Positions 21,640 to 32,811 of a DNA stretch of 64,000 nt are shown piece after piece. Origin of the DNA: Rhizopus sp. PT2906 (lineage: Eukaryota; Mucoromycota; Mucoromycetes; Mucorales; Rhizopodaceae). The stretch is from assembly GCA_025529335.1 (NCBI GenBank), contig JAMYHX010000021.1:124001-188000 (forward strand), written 5' to 3'. Each line of letters begins with the position of its first letter. Position 1 is the first letter of the stretch. The translations under genes were made by a program, and so were the position numbers. Below the pieces are notes generated by a model. It saw only the letters and a list, made by a program, of their open reading frames with translations. It was not told the origin of the DNA and searched no databases.

Positions 21640-22800
21640 CATCTAAATACCAGAAACAGTGAAGAAGGAAAAGAAGAAACACAAACCATAATGACGCCCA
21701 TATGTTCCATGATGAAATACCAGTACGCAATTCATACACACGTATGCAGCATGTGTCTGGCTGAAACGCTGATAGTACTGCTCAAAATCATATCCTTGAC
21801 GGAGAATATCATTTCTACTGCTGCTTCTCAAAGTAATAACGATGTCGCGGAAGTTTCTGTCAATATTATTCAATAGGAACAACTGCGGCAACTTCTTCCA
21901 TCGTTGTCAGGTTATGAGTACGTCTAACGCCTCCTTCAACCAAATGCATTCCCATCGATGAACTGATGATAATATAAGGCAATTCGCCTTCTGCAGAGCT
22001 ATTGTTGTTAGCTCTATCCTCGCTGTTGATGATGGAGCTTTCATGGCTGCTCAATATTTCATATACATGACGATAAATGCATGTGAAGGGATTGCATTGA
22101 GAAAGCAAAGTTGAAGGGTTTTCTATAATCTCATTGTCTAAATTTTCATTCCTTTCCGACAGTCTCTGAGCATTATATGAAGGATTATAGATGTACGATT
22201 GAGTATATGAAGGTACAATGCCTTTAATTGGAATCAAAGTACTGTGATGGTGGCAAAGTGTGCCGTGGATCTGAAAGGCGTTTAATCCACTTCTATTGTT
22301 ATTGTTGTTGCTGTTGTCGTTTTTGACACGATCTTCAGCCGAGACAACGTCGCAGCCTAAGTAAACGCAAAGGCAGCCTTATATTGGCGAAGGTTGTCCT
22401 TAAAGTGCCTTCCTTGAGTGTCTGTCCTTGCAAGCAAATACTTCAAGTATTGAGGTGGGTCAGGCAAGAGCTGCAGCTGTACTGATCCTCGCTTGCAGCA
22501 TGATTCCCAGCTAGGGTTTCTCAAAGATGATGTCTCTTGCCTTTCATCGATCTAGTGCAAGTTGTGAAAGTGAGGGCACCCTTTGTCCATACGTCCAAGG
22601 TCCAAAGGACGAAGGCGAGAAAACTGCGAGATATAAGCAGCAGGAATAGTCTGAGAAGGTTCTACTCTAGGTATTCCTCACGCCTTACTGGGCTGCCTTC
22701 CTGCTCTTCTTGTTCAGCTCGATGTCTGCATCGTGATGCTGCAACTCTTTCTCTGCATGCTTGTCAGGTACGATAGCATGAATCTACTGGCAATGTCGCA
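21640..22800 (-). mobile_element. Decayed Helitron Rep/helicase fragment (N-terminal region)
   Basis: The minus strand holds a broken copy of the region that precedes the HUH Rep domain in fungal Helitron proteins. In order: IPAAYISQFSRLRPLDLGRM and DKGCPHFHNLH (about 22650-22550), a TAG stop, RNPSWESCCKRG and LLPDPPQYLKYLL (22530-22430), FKDNLRQYKAAFAFT, a stop and frameshift near 22358, then GLNAFQIHGTLCHHHSTL and SYTQSYIYNPSYNAQ. Next come CNPFTCIYRHVYEIL and RRTHNLTTMEEVAAVVP, a stop at 21866, and in a third frame NFRDIVITLRSSSRNDI and MNCVLVFHHGTYG. The order matches the family throughout. The HUH motif and the helicase would follow next but are absent, so this is a 3'-truncated, inactive fragment. 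No Helitron termini (5' TC, 3' hairpin plus CTRR) could be fixed. Confidence 0.82.
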
Positions 22801-23125
22801 ACACAGGAGAAGCACGTGTTTGTTCTAGAAGTATTGTTTTCCATTGTTCTAATGAGCAACAATGTTAGCAGACACATTCGAATCAAAAGAAAACATTGTA
22901 TATCAAGCTATTTCAGAATGTTTATACGATGAGTAAAAAAAAAAAAAAAAAAGATGCTCAATGCGATGAGAAAAGGAAAACGCTTATATTCGAAAAGAAG
23001 GGAAATAAGACTCATGTTAGAGTGATAAGTTCTTTATTTAATAAATTGAGTATAGTCCACATCAAATATCTATTTGATGTGAAGAAAGGTTCTAATGGCA
23101 CAAACAAATACACATTTGAAATAAA
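22801..23125. other. Spacer after the Helitron fragment
   Basis: AT-rich sequence between the Helitron fragment and the DCN1 stop, with an A18 run at 22936-22953. The plus-strand frame at 22896-23198 spans this run and overlaps the DCN1 last exon on the other strand; I treat it as chance. Confidence 0.4.
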
Positions 23126-24211
23126 TTATACATCACTCTCTTGCTTTTTTTTCCACTCAACAAAATCATCAAAAAGAACTGGCCCTAAAATGTGTTGAAT
23201 TATTTGTCATGTTCTTTTCCTTCTTACTTACAATAAGAAACAGGATCATATCCTGATAGATCTTCAGGTATATCCCTGCCAAACTCCAATAGACTCCTCC
23301 ATTGATCCTTATTGATGACCTTTACTGGCTTTTTTTCCTTTATGTGTAGCAAAGAGTCAAAATAAAGGAATGATGAGCGAGTGAACTTACCTGAAGGAAC
23401 TGGATAAATGACTTGACAATTGGATATCTGTTTACCAACAACACTTGCCAAAGAGCAATAGCAACCTATTAAGTTGATGAGCTGAATGCCACTCATAAAA
23501 ATAATGTACAAACCTCCACATCCATACTCTTTTGATTCTCTGATTTTGCATAAGGATAACAAAAATTATATAATCCTTCAAACTCCTTATCATGCTTCTC
23601 AATACATTGCTCTGCTGTTGACAATGCCACTTTTAGTTTACTTTCATTTTCAACGCTGTCATAAAACAATGTGAATGTTATGACGTTATTGAATAAAGGT
23701 CTTACTTTAATGCTTTCATTCCATGTTGCCATTCATTCTTGGTGATATATCCCATTCTACTACAATTCATTTTCCAGGCAATGATCAAAGGAGTGATCTA
23801 TACATATACATAGAGAAAGAGATCAATTCTGTTATTCTATTTCCAATCTATCTCCTTTATTACACTTTCAAGAGATACACCAATATCTGAAAAGAAGGCT
23901 TGACAACCATCAGGACCCATGATGTCTGAATTATCTGAATCCTTGTATTTATCATACCACAACTGACAGTGTCTATCAAATATTTTCTGATAACGCGCGT
24001 CAGTTGGTACGCGCTGTATATTTATTTTTTCTAAATTTGTATTTCCGTTTCTTTGAGATACCTGCTCTTTACTATTTTTTATGTGTGAGTGAATGGAATG
24101 AAGAGTAAATGTAAACCATATTCATTACTTTGTCTTGGGTGCTTTATTAGTATATCTTTGCTTTCTTGGTATTAGTTGAGCTGGCTCTGTGATTGTCTTG
24201 CGTTTTGGCAT
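23126..24211 (-). CDS. DCN1: DCN1-like cullin neddylation (PONY domain) protein
   Basis: Dcn1 acts as a scaffold E3 for attaching Nedd8 to cullins. Minus-strand exons begin MPKRKTITEPAQLIPRKQRY (ATG at 24209-24211), a basic lead, then RHCQLWYDKYKDSDNSDIMG and DGCQAFFSDIGVSLE. They continue ITPLIIAWKMNCSRMGYITK and NEWQHGMKAL, then KLKVALSTAEQCIEKHDKEF and FCYPYAKSENQKSMDVE. The PONY core follows as VAIALWQVLLVNRYPIVKSF, then KVINKDQWRSLLEFGRDIPE and DLSGYDPVSYW, and the last exon is PVLFDDFVEWKKKQESDV. The final join crosses an intron of about 60 nt whose acceptor is TTTTAG at 23186-23191; the frame without it ends early, so the intron is needed. All family blocks are present in order, with no UBA domain. 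Confidence 0.92.
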
Positions 24212-24583
24212 ATTCAATAAAATAACAAAAAAAGGAAAAAGGAAAAAAAAGAGTGTGTTTATGCCTCTCTCACTCTCTGTCTCTCTCTTTGTATACAGTT
24301 TCCTTAAAGTCACAGAAAAAAAAAATGCACTGCGCATAAGGCTAATGTGCCCTGTTAAAACCACTGTAAGGGTTTATAAACAGATCATGGTAAACTTTCT
24401 TTTATAATAATAATAAACAAAGAACAAGTTGATATTACATTATGTATTATTAAAAGAATTAATAGGAAAAGAGGGGGGGGGGAATTAATATGTTATACAA
24501 ATGATACCACTACTACAACTACGAAGTAACAGAATGCAATAAAATAAAATGATGAAGTATGCTACTGTCAAGTCTCTTTCTTC
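24212..24583. other. Spacer between DCN1 and SUR2
   Basis: About 370 bp of AT-rich DNA holding the DCN1 promoter side and the SUR2 3' flank. It includes a G9 run at 24473-24481. No coding signal. Confidence 0.4.
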
Positions 24584-25652
24584 TTATCTACTTTTCACCT
24601 TTGCTTCTTCTCTAGCCTTCATGACCTGATGGTATTCTGTATTCAAAAGCTTATCCCAAAATGTAAAAAAGGGTTGAGCAAAATTGGTCTTGATTCCATG
24701 AGGTTGATGATGAATGTCATGGCTAATAAATTATAAGAAAACTCTATTCTCTCTTTCTCTATAAATACTTACTAAACCACATTATTTCCAAAACAGACTG
24801 TCAAGGGGTCCCAAGGGAAACAATAACCACAGTGATCATTGACTATAGACATCATTAATATGATTCACACTTTTATATTCTATTCTTACCTGTTTTCAAT
24901 GTGGAAAAGGTGAAAAAGTACATGCCAAGACGAGGAGACATACCAGTGAGTTCAAATGCAAGGGCAGCACCACAGCTATCTAATAAAAAGCCTTCAAGAG
25001 GATGATTATAGAGTGCTCCAAATGCATAAGGTACATAGAGTCGATGGTGATGCGAGTGCATATACTTGTACATAAAAGTATAAGTGTGTGCCATACGATG
25101 AAGAACGTATTGGTGTGTATCAACAATAAACCTATATATTAATTAATATATGGATGCCATATAATCTATAGGTATATAATCTTACATGGCAATAAAGAAC
25201 TGAAGGGAGGGTACGATGTAGTTTTGAATGAATATAGCAATCTGATGTGCCATTATATAACACTCTTCTATTGGTAATCCCATCCATTTCATCATCAGAG
25301 GGGTCATATAGTTTGTGTATCTTGTAATAGCCTGTTCATACTTTAACTGATCTGCAGTATGGTCAACTCCTTTGAAAAGAGTAATTCCAAGAATGATTTG
25401 AACCAAGTGCTGAAGTGCAACCATAACCAAGACCTTTTTGAATGAAACTCTATTTCTGTTTTGACGATCCTCTGGTGAGTGAATTCTATACTGTTCAAAA
25501 AAAGGAATCTTCAACTTCATCAAGATTTCATAAAAAGTACAGACAACCCAGTAGACAGTAATAGGAACCCATATAGCCATTACTTCATCATCCCACAAGT
25601 CTAAGGATAATGTATCTGGTTTAATATTGTCCTGTTGAAGAGTTGAATTCAT
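24584..25652 (-). CDS. SUR2: Sphinganine C4-hydroxylase (sterol-desaturase family)
   Basis: Sur2 hydroxylates the C4 position of the sphingoid base, making phytosphingosine in the ER; it is a di-iron membrane oxygenase. The ATG at 25650-25652 gives MNSTLQQDNIKPDTLSL. Membrane segments include VMAIWVPITVYWVVCTFYEI and KVLVMVALQHLVQIILGITL. The histidine boxes are complete: HRMAH in VDTHQYVLHRMAHTYTFMYK, HSHHH followed by RLYVPYAFGALYNHPLEGFL, and HDIHHQPHG before IKTNFAQPFFTFWDKLL. RLGMYFFTFSTLKT and VNDHCGYCFPWDP lie between. The match to Sur2 rather than Erg25 or Scs7 rests on VPYAFGALYNHP and IKTNFxQPFFTFWD. Three introns of about 50-60 bp. The tail AREEAKVKSR is basic and probably cytosolic. 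Confidence 0.94.
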
Positions 25653-26529
25653 ATAGAAAAGTTGAACAGGAAAGAGAAAACAAAACAAAAAAAAAAAAAA
25701 AGTGGTGCTGAGTCCCTTTTTTTAGTTATTCATATTCAGTCCACCAACCAAAAATCATAGACATCTATGAAAAAGTAGAAACATCCGATCAAAGGGCCAT
25801 GATTAATTTACTCTACTCTGTTTTAAACTTTACCAATAAATAAGAGAGATTTCTAAGAGGAAAATCAATAATAGGGAAAAGTAAAGATATACAGTGATAA
25901 CGATTTTATCATTCGACAAAGTCAACCTGTTTAACTCTTATAAAGAAAAATATAATAACCACGGTACTACACACAGCCAATCTCATAAAGAGGATCTCTT
26001 TTAATAAGTAAAAGGTATTATTGCTAATCCCGTTGCTTAAATTCATGATAGCCTAGAATAAATGGTTTTCCGAGGAAATTCTCAGCTCTATCTTTTACAA
26101 TATTAAAGGACAGCAATGAATTATGCTTGAAACATAAATGTTTAATTGTTTTGACTGGATATAAACAGGATTCTTGATAAATGGCATATGATCTCCGAGA
26201 ATGCTTTGCAGACCATGCAACAAACACAGATTTATTTTATAGGTTAAATTTTTAAAAATTTATGGCAACCAAAAATTTCAAAGCTATAAACTTTGATGAC
26301 AAAACTATACTTGATCAAAGTAAAAATCATTATAAATGGGCGTGTATATACATACATATACACATATATATACATATATATGTATATATGCTTTGTAGAC
26401 AGCGCCTATAGCTATTATTTCTCATCAAATGCAAGTAGATCCAGTGTTACACATATGTATGCAGAAGGTCATTTATTTTTACCAAATGTTCAACTATCTC
26501 CTTCTTTCTTTCACTTCTTTATTCTTTGA
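25653..26529. other. Divergent promoter region, SUR2 / F-box gene
   Basis: Nearly 880 bp between divergent genes. It contains an A15 run right at the SUR2 start, AT-rich spacer, and a TATACATA/TATATA repeat block at about 26343-26390. The minus-strand frame at 26024-26227 and the plus-strand frame at 26293-26529 lack family features. Confidence 0.45.
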
Positions 26530-28062
26530 ATGCCTTCAATTATACATATACCAAGAGAAATACTCGTATCCATCTTGAAGTCATTATCCAAAACCGATCA
26601 ATTTACATGTCAACGGGTTTGCAAGAGCTGGTCAGAGGTTGCAAGGCGTTTTTGTTATGAAGAAGTCACTGTTGATAATACAAATACTGTCGCTCTTTTG
26701 CGTTGCTTTGACATATCCAGGCAGTCGATGCATCCTGTGTTCTTATATACCAAGTCCTTGAATATCGAGTGTTGCACATGCCCCAATCATGAGCATAACC
26801 TGACCTACGAAGAATTCGAAAGACTGATCCAGTACTGCACTCGACTCGAAAAGCTCTCTATGACACTCTACTCGATTTATTGGCAATACCTATCAAACAT
26901 AAAGGATATCCGTCTCGACCGTATCCAGACCTTGATCTATCCCGGGCCATACAGAGGAAGAATAGCAAGGGCTGCAGACGGCTACTACGGCTCTCTTTAC
27001 CTCTTTCGTGCTCAACTTCACACACTGGTGATTCATTGCTCATGCGATAGCTGGATACAACAGTCCTTTGGTCACTTACTAAACTACTTGTCTTTGTTTC
27101 CAAATTTGAAGCATTTGAGCATCTCGGCAGGAAGTCAAAAAACGATGATCTATCTCCATGATCTGTTACAGGCATGTCCGACCTTGACAAAACTCTCTTT
27201 TGGGCTCGATCACCCGTTCTATGCTCCCAATGCGATTCATGATGAATTGACGAGCTATCCGACATTGGAAGAGCTTGATATTTATTTGCCCAAATTTTGC
27301 ATGTCCTCACTAACCTACATCATCCAACGGTTTACTGGTCTAAGAAGGCTGGTCCTAAGAATCTACCATGGAAAATCGCATCTTTGGACAAAGTCAATGA
27401 CCGAATACCTCCAGAGGGTGTTGATCCCTTTCCTTCAGCAATCATTAATAGAATACTCGGTCAAATTGGACGTAGAGGGTCCTAATGACCATATAGAAGA
27501 AACAATCCAAACGTGCTGGTTCGTGCAGGATACGGAAGCAGAATTTGATATTTCCGAGTCAAGATATGAACGAACTCAGTTGGAACTTATCAAGGACAAT
27601 GACGGTAATCACAAGCTTTATTATATAGCAACATGGAAACCAACCCCGGATTCAGTATCTCCTTGTATTCGCTACATGAAAAACATTGGAAACAAGCTCT
27701 CGAAATTGACTATAAACAATCATTCTTTCAGCAGCCATTCTCCTGATCTTGATACCATCCTTCAGTTTTGTCCTTTCATTCGCAGCTTAACTCTAGAAGG
27801 CCTAGGACCTAAATTCCATACAAAGATTGCCCCCAGGGAGAATGTACCACAGCATCATTCTCTGTCAACAATCGAGTTGAATCAAACACGATTATTGAAG
27901 GTCAAAGTAATTCTTGAACTACTCTATGTAATGGCCCCTCATATCAAAAAGATGATCATCGCAAACTCTCAACTTGTAGACTATGAGGATACAGTTGCGT
28001 TACAGAACTGTGGTGGTAACAGAGTTGAATTAATATTGAACAATGTGTATCAATCATTTTAA
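26530..28062 (+). CDS. F-box protein with leucine-rich-repeat-like C-terminus
   Basis: A single unbroken frame of 510 residues. The N-terminus is an F-box, IPREILVSILKSLSKTDQFT then CQRVCKSWSEVARRFCYEEV, which binds Skp1 in SCF ubiquitin ligases. The rest has irregular leucine-rich segments (RLEKLSMTLYSIYW, FPNLKHLSISAGSQ, CPTLTKLSFGLDH, YPTLEELDIYLPKF and FTGLRRLVLRIYHG), as in substrate-binding LRR F-box proteins. Near the C-terminus are CPFIRSLTLEGLGP and VMAPHIKKMIIANSQ. These genes are abundant and fast-evolving in Mucoromycota, often without introns, so a specific target cannot be named. It lies convergent to the PUF gene. Confidence 0.9.
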   Translation: MPSIIHIPREILVSILKSLSKTDQFTCQRVCKSWSEVARRFCYEEVTVDNTNTVALLRCFDISRQSMHPVFLYTKSLNIECCTCPNHEHNLTYEEFERLIQYCTRLEKLSMTLYSIYWQYLSNIKDIRLDRIQTLIYPGPYRGRIARAADGYYGSLYLFRAQLHTLVIHCSCDSWIQQSFGHLLNYLSLFPNLKHLSISAGSQKTMIYLHDLLQACPTLTKLSFGLDHPFYAPNAIHDELTSYPTLEELDIYLPKFCMSSLTYIIQRFTGLRRLVLRIYHGKSHLWTKSMTEYLQRVLIPFLQQSLIEYSVKLDVEGPNDHIEETIQTCWFVQDTEAEFDISESRYERTQLELIKDNDGNHKLYYIATWKPTPDSVSPCIRYMKNIGNKLSKLTINNHSFSSHSPDLDTILQFCPFIRSLTLEGLGPKFHTKIAPRENVPQHHSLSTIELNQTRLLKVKVILELLYVMAPHIKKMIIANSQLVDYEDTVALQNCGGNRVELILNNVYQSF

Positions 28063-28369
28063 AAAGATTTGGTGACAAGGAACAAGTTTTGTTTATTGAA
28101 AGACGCGACACATTATTTATTTATTTAATTAAAAAGAAAAAAGATAATAAAAAAAAAAGAGTGGAAAATAAAGAAAAGGTTGTAACGTAAGCGTGCGTCA
28201 AGCTGAGTTATTAACGTACAAGAAATATGTGTGAGAAAGAGGAAGGGAGATATTATACATATATTGCTTTGTATTGTATGTATGAATGTGTGTGTGTGTG
28301 CGTAAAAGAGGTTGTTACTGGTATGAGTATGTTTGTATGTGTATATATTGAGGTCACTGTTTTACATAA
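28063..28369. other. Convergent spacer, F-box / PUF
   Basis: 307 bp between two 3' ends, with A-rich tracts and a short TG run (TGTGTGTGTGTGCG) at about 28289-28302. No coding signal. Confidence 0.4.
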
Positions 28370-30648
28370 TTATGGGTTTGAAGGAAAATTAGAAAATGAA
28401 GTCATCAAGGGATGAAAGCCAAGAGAATAGCCCAAGATACCAGCGTTGTTATACTGCTTGGACTGTTGTTGTCTATTTAATTTTCCTTGGATACGTTTGC
28501 AATAAGATGTATTTCGAATACAAGGCAGTAAAGGACGAACGCATTCGGCTAATTGTTGATGCTGTTTATCATCAGCATAGTCGAGCGCGGTTTGAACTAC
28601 GTAATTTGCATAAGAGTCCTTTAATAATCTTTCAAGCTGGTCATGGTTCATCATTTCTTGAATTAAGTCATGGCGAGTGTTGTCCTCAGCAACACGGATA
28701 CACTGAAGCATTTTGGTTAACAAACAAGCAATCAAAAAGAATAAAAATGTACATACCTTTTCCATCACATTGGAACTATATTTCTGTACAGATAACCTGC
28801 TAAGGTGTCCAATGAACTGACGAATCAACTGATCGGAAAAGCTGGCATCACCCAACTCTAGTACATATTGGACGACATAGTTACCATAAGGATCCTGTAC
28901 TAATGTTAGAGCATGAGCAATAATTTCATTGACTAATTGTTTCTATATGCACATAAAATAAATAAACACAACTTATGAATAGACTATCATTCGCTTACAG
29001 TCTGATGAATAGCAGAGAAGTCGATGCATCTTTGCAATACACAACAACCATGTCTATGAGTGGCTACTTCCACGCAATTTTGACTAACAGCGTCATAAAT
29101 AAATTGTTTATCCTTGCTCGTAAATCGATGCAAACATTTCTGAATAACATGGTTTCCATTGATATCCTTGATCAACATAACCACAATAGGTGATAATGCC
29201 CTAACCGTTTCTTGGATCTATACATGATTATTAAGTTTAAGGAGCTTATTGTCATGTAAATTAAAAAAAAGGATGACTCCTTACCTGTTCATCCAAACTG
29301 ATGAGTTCAATCATTCTTTGCACTGCTCGAGTGCCATGCATATTCAATGAGATATCTTGAATTGATTTTGATACTTGTTCAACAAGCATAGTTCTTTGAA
29401 TATCTGTACAGTGCTCTAACATTTTTTGACACAAGTAATTTCCAAAGGGGTCTATATATAAGAAAAAAAAAAAGGAGATGAGAAAGTGGGAATCCTTTTG
29501 CATATTTTTGCTTTACCGGTCATCAGTTCAACAAAATGAGGAAACACTTGGGTGAATATGATATCTCTTTGCTCAAAGTCTTGTTCTTCCAACTTCTTTT
29601 GCAGGAATCGACAACCATATTGATCCTTACAGAGTAAATAAAAATCTTCCTTCATATCTTCTAAACACATGGATGCAAATTTTTCTTCAATGATACTATT
29701 TGAGCTTGCTCTTCTTTGCACAACTCCTTGCCCCAAGTGCGTAATCGAATTCTTTCTAGAACCTGTCGGAGAAGGAGGACGGCTGCTGGTAGGCCTCATG
29801 AAGTGAGGAGCCAGTAAGCTATTCGATGTTGTCGTTGAAGATGATGTGGTAGTGGAAGAAGAATGATTTGAGGCGTAGTCTACGTTCAACATGCTGTACT
29901 TTAACAAAGGTGCTCTTGTAGTACCTGAATCGAAGCTTCCGATTCGCCTTGAAGCTGTAAAGTCAGGGTTGGAGTAAGAGGGTGTCAATCGGCTGATGGA
30001 TGATGCTGTGGTAGATGATTTGCTGAATATGTCTAGCCTTTTCAAAGTATCCATAGAATATTTTCGCATAAAGGGAGCATCATTCGTTTCTTGTGTATAT
30101 TGCATATCATTCCAATAAGGAGAAGAATAAGCATGATAACTTTGCTGAGCGTATGTAGTATTCTGACATAGAATGAGTAAGATGAATGACTGTAAATAGA
30201 TACACTTACAAGATTAGGATAACTCTCACGTCTGATCAATTGACGAGTAACTTCATCATGTTGTAGTGGGTGTCGCATTAATATGTCTGGTGTTGTGCTA
30301 CGACCTTTTTTTTTGTTATGTAAACAAAGGGATTCTTTTTACATATAAATATTTACCTGTATTATTTCTTAAGAGATGAATATCTGATAATTGAGGAGTA
30401 AATGCTGTGTTCTCGGGGAATAATGGACTGCCTATCGATCTCCTAATTTTAAAACGATGTTAATGCTTATATATTTGACAACTGTTTCTCCTTATTTTAT
30501 ATAATACATACGTATCGAGCATAGCGTGGTCCTGTATAGTCAAGCTATTTAATGTTGCAATTTGATTATCAAGGTCTTGATCCAGCATATTTTTAAAATG
30601 AATATCTTCGTGGGTGCATTTATCACAATTGCTTGATGACGTTTTCAT
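28370..30648 (-). CDS. Pumilio/PUF-family RNA-binding protein
   Basis: PUF proteins bind UGUA elements in mRNA 3' UTRs and repress or localise the mRNAs. Minus-strand exons start MKTSSSNCDKCTHEDIHFKN (ATG at 30646-30648). A long Ser/Thr-rich N-terminus includes a run of serines and threonines near 29840. The PUF repeats follow: DFYLLCKDQYGCRFLQKKLE, DPFGNYLCQKMLEH, SLNMHGTRAVQRMIELI, DINGNHVIQKCLHRF, HRHGCCVLQRCIDFS, DPYGNYVVQYVLEL, QKYSSNVMEK and DSYANYVVQTALDY. That is eight recognisable repeats, the number in classical PUF proteins. RNA-contacting triplets such as NxxxQ and SxxxE are visible. The C-terminus ends in low-complexity FHPLMTSFSNFPSNP. The repeats are split by several introns of about 55-70 bp. 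The pattern is nearest to the classical Pumilio/Mpt5 group rather than Puf6/Nop9. Confidence 0.93.
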
Positions 30649-31865
30649 TGTTATGCCGTTGTTGTGTTATTTTACCTTTTTTTTTTCTCTTTTTGTGTAT
30701 TACTATTGTATACGCGCAAAGAAAGAGAAGAGGAGAGAATAATTAAAGAAAGAGAGAAAAAAGAAAGAAAGAGAGAAAGAAAGAAAAAGAAAGAAAAAGG
30801 TTTAATTATTTTTTATATCCAAATACATACACACACCTACATTTATATATATACACACACATATATACACACATTTATGATTTAAGGGGTTAATAACAAA
30901 ATGCATACAAAATGCGGACATCAAATAGAGTGGAATTTATTCAGCAAAAAAGAATACTTACCTCCCCCCCCCTTCTCCTTGTTTATTTTTCTCTGCAAAA
31001 TAACAAGCAAGAGAGAGAATGTATGTTTCTCCTTTTCTAAACATGAATCTACATGTGTATGTATTTGTAGTGTTTACAAAGATAGATAAATTCATATTTG
31101 TATTAAAAGTTACAGCATTCTTTTATTTTACTTTTGACAAATAACATACCAAAAATGGGTTTGTTTGTTGTTCCTGCCCAATCATATCATTAAGGAGAAT
31201 AAAAAAGAGAGACTATATATAACTCTTTAGGGGATGAGGAAGGGAAACAAAAGGGAGGTGGATGAAGAACAGTAAGAAAAAAAAAAGAAAGTAAAAAAAT
31301 AAGAAGGGGAGAAAGAGGAGAAAGGGAAATTGAAGGAGGGGAAAGAGACGCTAGAATAAAGAGGAACCTTCAACGCGTAGTGTATATGTATAGGGCTCTT
31401 GCTATTATTAGGCGAAATTTTATTACTGACTGGATGTATGTGGTTAAACATGAAATATTGAATAAAGCTTAAAGAGACAACTATCATCTTTTTAATACAA
31501 ATTATATACAAAAAAGATCGACAAACAATCATATTAAAAAGGGAAAGCAGTTACTTTATTATTTCGTACACAATCATTCTGTAGATCCAAGACCATTAAA
31601 TAACCCCCCCTTTATGTAACATACACACAATTTCAAACAAAGTACAATTGACCATTAGTCATATACAATAGTGCATTACTGCTATCAATATACCTTATCT
31701 CAACAATATCAAACAGAATATTCTTCAACGTATTGCAATATCACTAATAACAAAGGTCTATCGATAGTAATGTGCTTTCTAGCTACTGTAAGTGATTATT
31801 TACAACTTGGCTTAAACACATACTAGTGAAACAGATAATCCAAGACTAATCTTTACGGCCAATCG

Positions 31866-31904
31866 TCGGCTTATGATTACATCGGCTTATGGTTACATTG
31901 GCTT
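31866..31904. repeat. Tandem repeat, 16-bp unit, about 2.4 copies
   Basis: The unit TCGGCTTATGATTACA is followed directly by TCGGCTTATGGTTACA and then by the partial TTGGCTT. The copies differ at one position each, so this is a small, recent tandem array in otherwise AT-rich spacer. Confidence 0.8.
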
Positions 31905-32196
31905 GTTTTACATTTCACATATATATGAAGCTTGAATGGCTTGTACAATCTTTCCCAGAGCTGTGGATTCATAAAGTAGAAACAGGCAGTGTTTGCCTCC
32001 TCAACTTGCTCTTTCTTTGAATAGCAAGTTTTATGAATTATAGATGATCAAATGCACAACAAATGATGCTTTTATTGACGATCTATTATATAATTTCAAG
32101 TAATGTACAGCCGTCATGATCTACTACCCTTGGTTCCCTTGGCAACACTGGCTTTGTGGCACACTGTCTAATACCATTGTTCACACTTCCTGTTGC

Positions 32197-32198
32197 TC

Positions 32199-32233
<35 letters not shown>

Positions 32234-32235
32234 TT
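32197..32235. repeat. CT microsatellite
   Basis: A near-perfect CT/TC run of about 39 bp, interrupted by two extra T bases near its start. It is read as arginine/glutamate repeats on the minus strand, but that frame has no other protein features. Confidence 0.9.
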
Positions 32236-32811
32236 CATAAGAGCGTTTGTGATTATCGTGAGTTTAATATATGGTCTTATTGTTTTATATGACAAGGTAT
32301 TTATTAAGTATCTCGCTGTTTCACTAATGATAATAACAGTAGAGTAACACTTTTTTAGTATTATTGTTATTATTATAGCCTTTTTAATTAAATCAATTAC
32401 GTCTTTATAAAATAAAGAACAGTAAATGTGTGAATATAAAAGTGAAATAATAGTAAAACCCATTTCACAATGCTAATAAAATCAACTGACCCACTAATAT
32501 CACTTGTTTTTTCTATGTAACATTAATATTATAATACTATTATTATTATTCAAAGAAAGAGAGAGAGAAAGAGATAATAAGGAGTAATGAAGGAGAAGAG
32601 GAGAAGATGGTCATTTTTCAATTTAGCATGTCGCATTAAACTGTATTTTTAAGTAAGACAGTTTAAATTTTCATTGGTAAATAGGCTCATCTTTTCCTAA
32701 AACAGGAAAACGCATTTTCTATTTTTTTTTTTGGGCTCTATTCTTTTTCGCTTTCTTTCTTTCTTTCTTGTAAACAGACACACAATAAAATAAAAAAATA
32801 ACCGAGAACAC

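Larger units (their letters stand above)
30649..32811. other. 2.1-kb divergent intergenic region, PUF / HECT ligase
   Basis: This is the longest gene-free stretch. It holds a GA/GAAA-rich tract (30718-30798), CA/TA dinucleotide runs (30822-30870), a second purine-rich tract (31224-31345), three copies of a 16-bp unit (31866-31904) and a CT microsatellite (32197-32235). AT-rich sequence with no sustained protein-like frame fills the rest. It may carry long 5' UTRs or regulatory elements for the two genes that start at its ends. Confidence 0.5.

Noticed and set aside
22896..23198. 100-residue plus-strand ORF between the Helitron fragment and DCN1
   Set aside because: It runs through an A18 tract and the antisense of the last DCN1 exon; no family features.
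26858..27310. 150-residue minus-strand ORF inside the F-box gene
   Set aside because: Antisense shadow of a single-exon coding gene; Ser/Arg-rich with no domain.
28396..28803. 135-residue plus-strand ORF inside the PUF gene
   Set aside because: It is antisense to well-conserved PUF repeats and has no family features; its openness follows from the minus-strand codons.
32086..32463. 125-residue minus-strand ORF near the CT microsatellite
   Set aside because: Its middle is an Arg/Glu run produced by the microsatellite, and the flanks show no splice-supported exons.
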